Below are positions 6,169 through 11,045 of a stretch of DNA of 11,045 nucleotides, piece by piece (position 1 is the stretch's first letter; each line of letters starts with the position of its first letter). Both the position numbers and the translations under genes were made by a program. The notes under the pieces were generated by a model. That model saw only the letters and a list, made by a program, of their open reading frames with translations, ran no database searches and was not told the DNA's origin. The stretch lies in contig JAVBMO010000100.1 of the NCBI GenBank assembly GCA_031552355.1, positions 1 to 11,045 on the forward strand. Reading direction: 5' to 3'. Source of the stretch: JAVBMO01 sp031552355. Its GTDB lineage: Bacteria; Bacteroidota; Bacteroidia; Bacteroidales; P3.

Positions 6169-6216
6169 TTTCACATCTTCAAGTTTTCACATTTCTAAAT
6201 TTTCAAATCATTATTG
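6169..6216 (+). repeat. Three degenerate 16-base direct repeats
   Basis: Units begin at 6169, 6185 and 6201: TTTCACATCTTCAAGT, TTTCACATTTCTAAAT and TTTCAAATCATTATTG. The first eight bases are conserved (TTTCACAT, TTTCACAT, TTTCAAAT) and the rest drifts, with an exact 16-base period. It resembles AT-rich simple repeats I recall from intergenic DNA of this phylum. Confidence 0.5.
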
Positions 6217-6222
6217 TACAAC

Positions 6223-6258
6223 AAAAGAGAGTGCTTTGGTGTTTTTATAAAAGAGAGT
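6223..6258 (+). repeat. Perfect 10-base direct repeat in the porU leader
   Basis: AAAAGAGAGT occurs at 6223-6232 and again at 6249-6258, 26 bases start to start. It is purine-only apart from the last base. It could be a regulator binding pair or chance in biased sequence. Confidence 0.4.
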
Positions 6259-6341
6259 TTGAAAAATATTAAAACAACAAAATAATATTTTTTACGTTTT
6301 TACTTGCAAAATGAAAAGATTATACGCAGATTGCTAATATT

Positions 6342-9300
6342 ATGAAAAAAATAGGGCTTTTGGTTTTTCTATGTTTGATGAGTTTTTTAGGCTTTTCGCA
6401 AGGCAAGACAACGTCTTATGTGAATCCCTCGAAATCGGTACTTGCATCGGGTAATTGGTATAAAATAGGTATTGAAAAAACGGGTATTTACAAGATTACT
6501 TATGCCGATTTGGAAAAACTGGGCGTGGAAATGTCGGGATTAAAATCTTCTCAGATTTCTGTTTATGGAAATGGCGGCGGAATGTTACCCGAAAATAACG
6601 ATATTCCACGTTATGCAGATTTGACGGAAAATGCTGTCCAAATTGTGAATGATGCCAATGGCAATTTTTCCCAAAACAGTTATATTTTATTTTATGCACA
6701 AGGTCCCGACAAATGGGAATTGAATACTGCCTTGTCTTTGTTTAGCTGCAAAATCCATACTTACAGTAAGCAGAATTACTATTTTATTTCTATTGGCGAA
6801 AGTTCCACCGACCGCAAAAGAATTCAAAAACAAACTGCAATTTCAGAAACTGCCAATCAAACTATTACGCAGTTTGATGATTATCAGATTCATAAGATAG
6901 AAAGTGATAATATTCAGCAATCAGGAAATACTTGGTTTGGGGAAAAATTGACGTCGAATGTTTCCTCAATTACCATTCCGTTTAATATGCAGGACGTTGT
7001 GATTGGAAGTAATATTCAAATTTATTTAGATGTTGCAAGTAATTCAACAGAGGCATCCGGGTTTACGGCCAAATTCAACGATAAATTTTTCGATACTATT
7101 GATATTCTGTCTATAACAGAAAGTACTGTTGACTATTTTGAAAAAAACAGCCGAAAAAGTGTGCAAGCCGAAAAAGCAGGGAATTCAGTCGGCGTATTCT
7201 ATAAATGCAAAAATTCCATGGCAAGAGGTTGGTTGGAACGTATTGAACTGAATTATTTGAGAAATTTACGACTTTCTACAGAGCAAGTGAATTTTAGGTC
7301 ATTGGCTTCTATAGGCGAAGGAAATATCAGCAAGTTTGTGGTCGATAATGCCAATTCCAAAACCCAGGTTTGGGATGTTACCGACCCATTGACTCCGGTG
7401 TTGATGAATTCCGAATTGCAGTCTTCTCAATTGAGTTTTACCATTCCCACAGATTCTTTGAGAGAGTTCGTTTCTTTCAACGGAAATTCTTCTTTGTCTC
7501 CCGATTTTTCATTGGGAAAAATTGAAAATCAAAATCTTCACGAGTTGGCGCAAACCGATTATGTCATTATAACGCATCCCGAGTTTTTGGCACAGGCCGA
7601 TACTTTGGCTAATTTGCACAAAACTCAAAGTGGCTTGGATGTTACTGTGGTTACCATTGATAAGGTATATAATGAATTTTCTTCGGGCATGCAAGACCCA
7701 ATGGCGATCAGGGCTTTCATGAAAATGTTTTACGACAGGGCTAAGGCCGGACAAGGCAAAGAACCTCGCTATTTACTTTTGTTCGGAACAGGAACTTACG
7801 ACCCCAAAGGAATTTTGCCTTCCAGTGGAAGGCAAAAACTTGTTGCTTATCAATCGGGTGGAAAACCCAGTTATACCTCTGACGATGTGTTCGGCTTTTT
7901 GGAAAATCCCTCTTCAAACATTTTGAATATTGGAATAGGGCGTTTTCCGGTGACTTCTGTTTCTGAGGCAAATATATTGGTCGAAAAAAGTAAGAACTAT
8001 TTATTGTCGAAAGACATTGTAGAGGATAAAGAAAACGGCGATTGGCGCAATATTATCGCTTTGGTAGCCGATGATCCAGATGGCGATTTCCCTTCATTTT
8101 CGGACAATAGCGAAAATTTGGCGGCAAATTTAGTGGCTTTTCCCAACCTGAATATTGAAAAAATTTATGCTGATGCCTACAAGGAAATATCCACTCCTTC
8201 GGGCACAAAATATCCTGACGTTACAAAAGCCATCACGAACCGGATGAACAAAGGTTGTTTAATGATAGATTATGTTGGACACGGCGCTTGGGATTTCCTG
8301 GGGCATGAATATTTTGTAACCCAAACCGATATTGCTTCATGGAAAAACGGAGGTAAGCTGCCCGTTTTTGTAACCAATACCTGTGAATTTGCCCATTTTG
8401 ATTTTACGAATAAAAAATCAGCTGGTGAAAATACGCTTGTAAATCCCAGTGGCGGCTGTGTGGCTTTGATTTCTTCAACACGTAAAGTTGTCGAAGATTC
8501 ACATTTGAATTCTGCATGGTTTATGAACGTATTGAGCCCTGTAAATGGTGTATTACCTACGTTGGGCGATGCAGTTCGTAAAACAAAAAATACAAACAGG
8601 CATAACCTTGAATATATTCTTTTGGGCGATCCGGCATTGTCATTGTCTGTTCCAAAAAATGTGGCCAATACGTTGAAAATTAATTCCAAAGACATTACTG
8701 TGGAAATAGATACGGTAAAATCTTTGTCGAATGTGTTCATTGAAGGGAATATTGAAAATACTTCAAAAGAAAAACTGACGGATTTCAACGGGACCCTTTT
8801 TGTTACGGTTTACGACAAACCCATGAAAATTCAGACTTTGGGGAATTCAAGCCCTGCTTCCATAGTTACTTTTGAACAACAAAAAAGTATTATCTACAAA
8901 GGATTTGCTAAAGTTGTCAATGGCGATTTTGTTATTTCATTTACTGTTCCCAAAGATATTTCGTATCAATATGGCTATGGAAAAATAAGTTATTTTGCCC
9001 AAAATGATTCTTTGCAAGCAGCAGGATATTATGGCGATTTGGTTATTGGCGACATTGACGAAACTCAAACACCCGACACCACTGCACCGGTTGTGAAATT
9101 ATACATGAACGACGAAAATTTCCACAATGGAGGAATTACAGATCCCAATCCTGTTTTGTACGCTGTTTTGCAGGACAAATATGGAATAAACATGGTGGGC
9201 AGTGGAATAGGACACGATATAGAAGCCATTTTGGATGAAAAAGTAAACAATGTCTTTGTTTTAAATGATTATTATATCAACGATACCGAAGATCCGACAA

Positions 9301-9740
9301 AAGGTTATGTTTTGTATCCATTCAATAATCTTTCCGAAGGCACACACACTTTACAGCTTAAAGTTTGGAATATTTATAATGTTTCCACAACGGTAAGCAT
9401 TACCTTTGAAGTGAAAGGTTCTAAGGATTTAGAAATAGGGAAATTCCATATTTATCCGAACCCGTTTTCAACCACAGCCACATTTGAGTTGGAAGAAAAC
9501 CAACCAGGGAATATAGAAAGTGCCGTTTTGCAGATATTTAACACCCAAGGCCAGATGGTGCGAGAAATGGATATGCCAATATATGAAAATTCGTATGTTG
9601 CAGGGCCTTTGGTTTGGGACGGTACCAGTGCCAATGGCGCAAGACTTTCCAATGGTATTTTTGTGGCACGAATTATTATAAAAACAAAAAATAACGAAGA
9701 AAAAGTAATCAGCAAAAAACTAATAATGTTACTGAAGTAA
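6342..9740 (+). CDS. porU: Type IX secretion system sortase PorU (C25 family)
   Basis: PorU is the surface peptidase of the T9SS attachment complex: it removes the C-terminal domain (CTD) of cargo and joins the cargo to a lipopolysaccharide-type anchor. The 1132 residues match the known size (about 1158 in P. gingivalis). A signal peptide (MKKIGLLVFLCLMSFLGFS) is followed by cleavage before Q20. The N-terminal region has GNWYKIGIEKTGIYKITY (37-54), typical of PorU. The C25 (gingipain-like) domain spans about 405-770 with LLFGTGTYDP (479-488), SDDVFG (513-518), GRFP (533-536), catalytic His in YVGHG (H647), catalytic Cys in TNTCEF (C681), and LGDPAL (761-766). The 34-residue His-Cys spacing is close to that of P. 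gingivalis PorU as I remember it. A CTD-like end follows (YPNPF at 1038-1042 to KLIMLLK), which in PorU is known to be kept. porV follows after 57 bases. Confidence 0.95.
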   Translation: MKKIGLLVFLCLMSFLGFSQGKTTSYVNPSKSVLASGNWYKIGIEKTGIYKITYADLEKLGVEMSGLKSSQISVYGNGGGMLPENNDIPRYADLTENAVQIVNDANGNFSQNSYILFYAQGPDKWELNTALSLFSCKIHTYSKQNYYFISIGESSTDRKRIQKQTAISETANQTITQFDDYQIHKIESDNIQQSGNTWFGEKLTSNVSSITIPFNMQDVVIGSNIQIYLDVASNSTEASGFTAKFNDKFFDTIDILSITESTVDYFEKNSRKSVQAEKAGNSVGVFYKCKNSMARGWLERIELNYLRNLRLSTEQVNFRSLASIGEGNISKFVVDNANSKTQVWDVTDPLTPVLMNSELQSSQLSFTIPTDSLREFVSFNGNSSLSPDFSLGKIENQNLHELAQTDYVIITHPEFLAQADTLANLHKTQSGLDVTVVTIDKVYNEFSSGMQDPMAIRAFMKMFYDRAKAGQGKEPRYLLLFGTGTYDPKGILPSSGRQKLVAYQSGGKPSYTSDDVFGFLENPSSNILNIGIGRFPVTSVSEANILVEKSKNYLLSKDIVEDKENGDWRNIIALVADDPDGDFPSFSDNSENLAANLVAFPNLNIEKIYADAYKEISTPSGTKYPDVTKAITNRMNKGCLMIDYVGHGAWDFLGHEYFVTQTDIASWKNGGKLPVFVTNTCEFAHFDFTNKKSAGENTLVNPSGGCVALISSTRKVVEDSHLNSAWFMNVLSPVNGVLPTLGDAVRKTKNTNRHNLEYILLGDPALSLSVPKNVANTLKINSKDITVEIDTVKSLSNVFIEGNIENTSKEKLTDFNGTLFVTVYDKPMKIQTLGNSSPASIVTFEQQKSIIYKGFAKVVNGDFVISFTVPKDISYQYGYGKISYFAQNDSLQAAGYYGDLVIGDIDETQTPDTTAPVVKLYMNDENFHNGGITDPNPVLYAVLQDKYGINMVGSGIGHDIEAILDEKVNNVFVLNDYYINDTEDPTKGYVLYPFNNLSEGTHTLQLKVWNIYNVSTTVSITFEVKGSKDLEIGKFHIYPNPFSTTATFELEENQPGNIESAVLQIFNTQGQMVREMDMPIYENSYVAGPLVWDGTSANGARLSNGIFVARIIIKTKNNEEKVISKKLIMLLK

Positions 9741-9797
9741 CAATAAAGTTATACTTTACGCGTTTCTATTGTCGAAAATTTAATAAAAAATAAAAGA

Positions 9798-10991
9798 ATG
9801 ATTAAGAGAAAAAATTGGTTAGCCATAGTGCTAATAACTTTATTTTCAACAGGATTTGCGCATGCACAGTTGAATCCTGTAAAGCCGGATTGGGATAAAG
9901 CTGCGGGGAAATCTTATAATGCCATTCCAACAGCTGTACCCATGTTGTTAATAGCGCCGGATTCTCGTGCAGGTGCCATGGGGGATATTGGGGTTGCTAC
10001 CTCACCCGATGCAAATTCAACGCACTGGAACAATGCAAAATATGCTTTTATTCCAAACGATTTTGGTGTATCTCTTTCTTACAGTCCCTGGATGTTGAGT
10101 TTGGGTGCCGATATGAATTTGGTTTACCTTTCAGGGTACAAAAGGATTAATAAACAAAGTACTTTGGCTATTTCTATGTTGTATTTTGATTTGGGAACGT
10201 TCACTTTTACAGATGAACAAGGGGAAGGTCAAGGCGATTACAAACCCTACGAAATGGGAATTGATGCGACTTATTCCATGAAATTAAGTGAACGTTTGTC
10301 TGCTGCTGTTTCCGGCCGTTTTATCCGTTCGGATTTAACCGCAGGCCAAAGTATTAATGGAACGGAATTTCATGCAGCCAACGCCGGATCTGCCGATATT
10401 GGTTTGTATTGGCAAGATAAGGTAAACAAAGAAAAAAGATTGTCGGATGAATATGCTGTGGGTTTGAGTATTACCAATTTAGGTACAAAAGTTTCTTATA
10501 GTGACTCTGAGGATGATAAAGAATTCTTACCGGCAAACCTTCGTTTAGGAGGCCGCTATACATTCCGCTTCGATGAATATAACGACTTGTCTTTGATGGC
10601 CGATTTTAATAAACTTTTGGTGCCTACGCCGCCGGTTTACGACACGGCAGGAAATATTATTGCAGGAAAAGATCCTAATGTAAGTGTTATTCAAGGCGTT
10701 TTTCAGTCGTTCTACGATGCCCCCAATGGGTTTAAAGAAGAAATGCAGGAAATCAATTTTTCTGTGGGTGCCGAATACTGGTATGACCAAAAATTTGCAG
10801 CTCGTATAGGTTATTATTATCAATCGCCAAATAAAGGAGACCAACAATATTTAACGATTGGTGGTGGGCTTCGCTACAGCTATTTTGGTTTGGATATCTC
10901 TTATCTGATTCCTTTCACAGCCAACAATCCTTTAAAAAACACCTTGCGCTTTACGCTGATGGTTGATTTCGGTAAACCTAAAAATTCTTAA
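9798..10991 (+). CDS. porV: Type IX secretion outer-membrane protein PorV (LptO)
   Basis: PorV is a 14-stranded FadL-family outer-membrane barrel that collects CTD cargo from the SprA/Sov translocon and delivers it to PorU; it also anchors PorU at the cell surface. The 397 residues (391 in P. gingivalis) begin with a signal peptide cleaved after AHA (residue 23) before QLNPV. The diagnostic block lies at 45-84: TAVPMLLIAPDSRAGAMGDI then GVATSPDANSTHWNNAKYAF. The rest shows alternating strands with loops such as EGQGDYKPYEMGI and SYSDSEDDKEFLPANLRLGG, and it ends in NTLRFTLMVDFG, a closing barrel strand. The gap to porU has no terminator, so they form one unit. The stop codon TAA at 10989-10991 overlaps the ispF ATG by one base. 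The same porU-porV-ispF order is known in P. gingivalis. Confidence 0.95.
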   Translation: MIKRKNWLAIVLITLFSTGFAHAQLNPVKPDWDKAAGKSYNAIPTAVPMLLIAPDSRAGAMGDIGVATSPDANSTHWNNAKYAFIPNDFGVSLSYSPWMLSLGADMNLVYLSGYKRINKQSTLAISMLYFDLGTFTFTDEQGEGQGDYKPYEMGIDATYSMKLSERLSAAVSGRFIRSDLTAGQSINGTEFHAANAGSADIGLYWQDKVNKEKRLSDEYAVGLSITNLGTKVSYSDSEDDKEFLPANLRLGGRYTFRFDEYNDLSLMADFNKLLVPTPPVYDTAGNIIAGKDPNVSVIQGVFQSFYDAPNGFKEEMQEINFSVGAEYWYDQKFAARIGYYYQSPNKGDQQYLTIGGGLRYSYFGLDISYLIPFTANNPLKNTLRFTLMVDFGKPKNS

Positions 10992-11045
10992 TGAAAACAA
11001 AGATAAGGGTAGGTTTCGGCTACGATGTGCATAAGTTGGAAGAAG
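10991..11045 (+). CDS. ispF: 2-C-methyl-D-erythritol 2,4-cyclodiphosphate synthase, N-terminal end (3' end outside window)
   Basis: Only 18 codons are visible, reading MKTKIRVGFGYDVHKLEE. The opening IRVGFGYDVHKL is the very conserved IspF start, with Asp12 and His14 as zinc ligands (DVH). IspF makes the cyclic diphosphate intermediate of the MEP isoprenoid pathway in the cytoplasm. Its ATG overlaps the porV stop (TAATG), which argues for translational coupling. Too little is present to check the rest of the enzyme, but this motif in this position is distinctive. Confidence 0.9.
   Translation, partial: MKTKIRVGFGYDVHKLEE

Larger units (their letters stand above)
6012..6341. other. Intergenic region upstream of porU (330 bases)
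   Basis: No protein-like frame or RNA gene was seen. The region holds a purine-rich degenerate stretch (6014-6049), a -7-like box (6143-6150), three degenerate 16-base direct repeats (6169-6216) and a perfect 10-base direct repeat (6223-6232 and 6249-6258). No T-rich hairpin terminator follows the upstream flavin-protein gene, so some read-through into porU is possible. Confidence 0.6.

Noticed and set aside
6169..6216. CRISPR-like array
   Set aside because: The units are only 16 bases, degenerate, contiguous without spacers, and no cas gene is nearby.
8270..8788. 172-residue minus-strand frame inside porU
   Set aside because: It is antisense to the catalytic core of PorU and reads as a low-complexity shadow with no recognisable domain.
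6342..9740. Gingipain-type secreted protease
   Set aside because: The C25 domain is shared, but the N-terminal PorU-type region, overall length and porV/ispF neighbours identify the T9SS sortase.
9746..9759. AAAGT-tat-ACTTT inverted repeat between porU and porV as a terminator
   Set aside because: The stem is only five mostly A-T pairs with no T-run, and the two genes are expected to be cotranscribed.

Overview
The window looks like chromosomal DNA from a Bacteroidota bacterium, most likely order Bacteroidales. The reasons are an AT-rich base composition, a type IX secretion (T9SS) porU-porV pair followed directly by ispF as in Porphyromonas gingivalis, signal peptides cleaved in front of glutamine, sequences resembling the Bacteroidota -7 promoter box (TANNTTTG), and little sign of Shine-Dalgarno sites. 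No mobile element, CRISPR array, tRNA or rRNA was seen.

Layout. (1) Positions 1-493, + strand: the 3' end of a homoserine dehydrogenase gene, followed by two hairpin terminators facing each other (520-555 and 589-624). (2) 646-1973, - strand: a two-gene unit made of a tyrosine/tryptophan-rich DUF4136-like lipoprotein followed by a small outer-membrane beta-barrel protein. (3) 2210-4356, - strand: an unrecognised secreted 201-residue protein, then nadD (NAD biosynthesis), then a RarD-type EamA transporter; the last two overlap by 11 bases. (4) 4357-4697: a divergent intergenic region with candidate promoters on both strands. (5) 4698-6011, + strand: a BadF/BadG-type sugar-kinase-like ATPase and, six bases on, a Pyridox_ox_2/NimA-like flavin split-barrel protein. 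(6) 6012-6341: a 330-base intergenic region with several short repeats and a candidate promoter box. (7) 6342-11045, + strand: porU (C25-family sortase of T9SS), porV (its outer-membrane barrel partner) and the first 55 bases of ispF, which overlaps the porV stop codon by one base.

How the genes work together. PorU and PorV are core parts of the T9SS attachment complex: PorV carries C-terminal-domain cargo from the translocon, and PorU removes the C-terminal domain and attaches the cargo to the cell surface. The window shows this machinery but no obvious cargo. The remaining genes are housekeeping (amino-acid synthesis, NAD, isoprenoid, sugar phosphorylation) or small envelope proteins. I see no clear new multi-gene defence or mobile system. 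The less-understood elements are the 201-residue secreted protein ahead of nadD, the aromatic-rich lipoprotein with its barrel neighbour, and the repeat-bearing porU leader.
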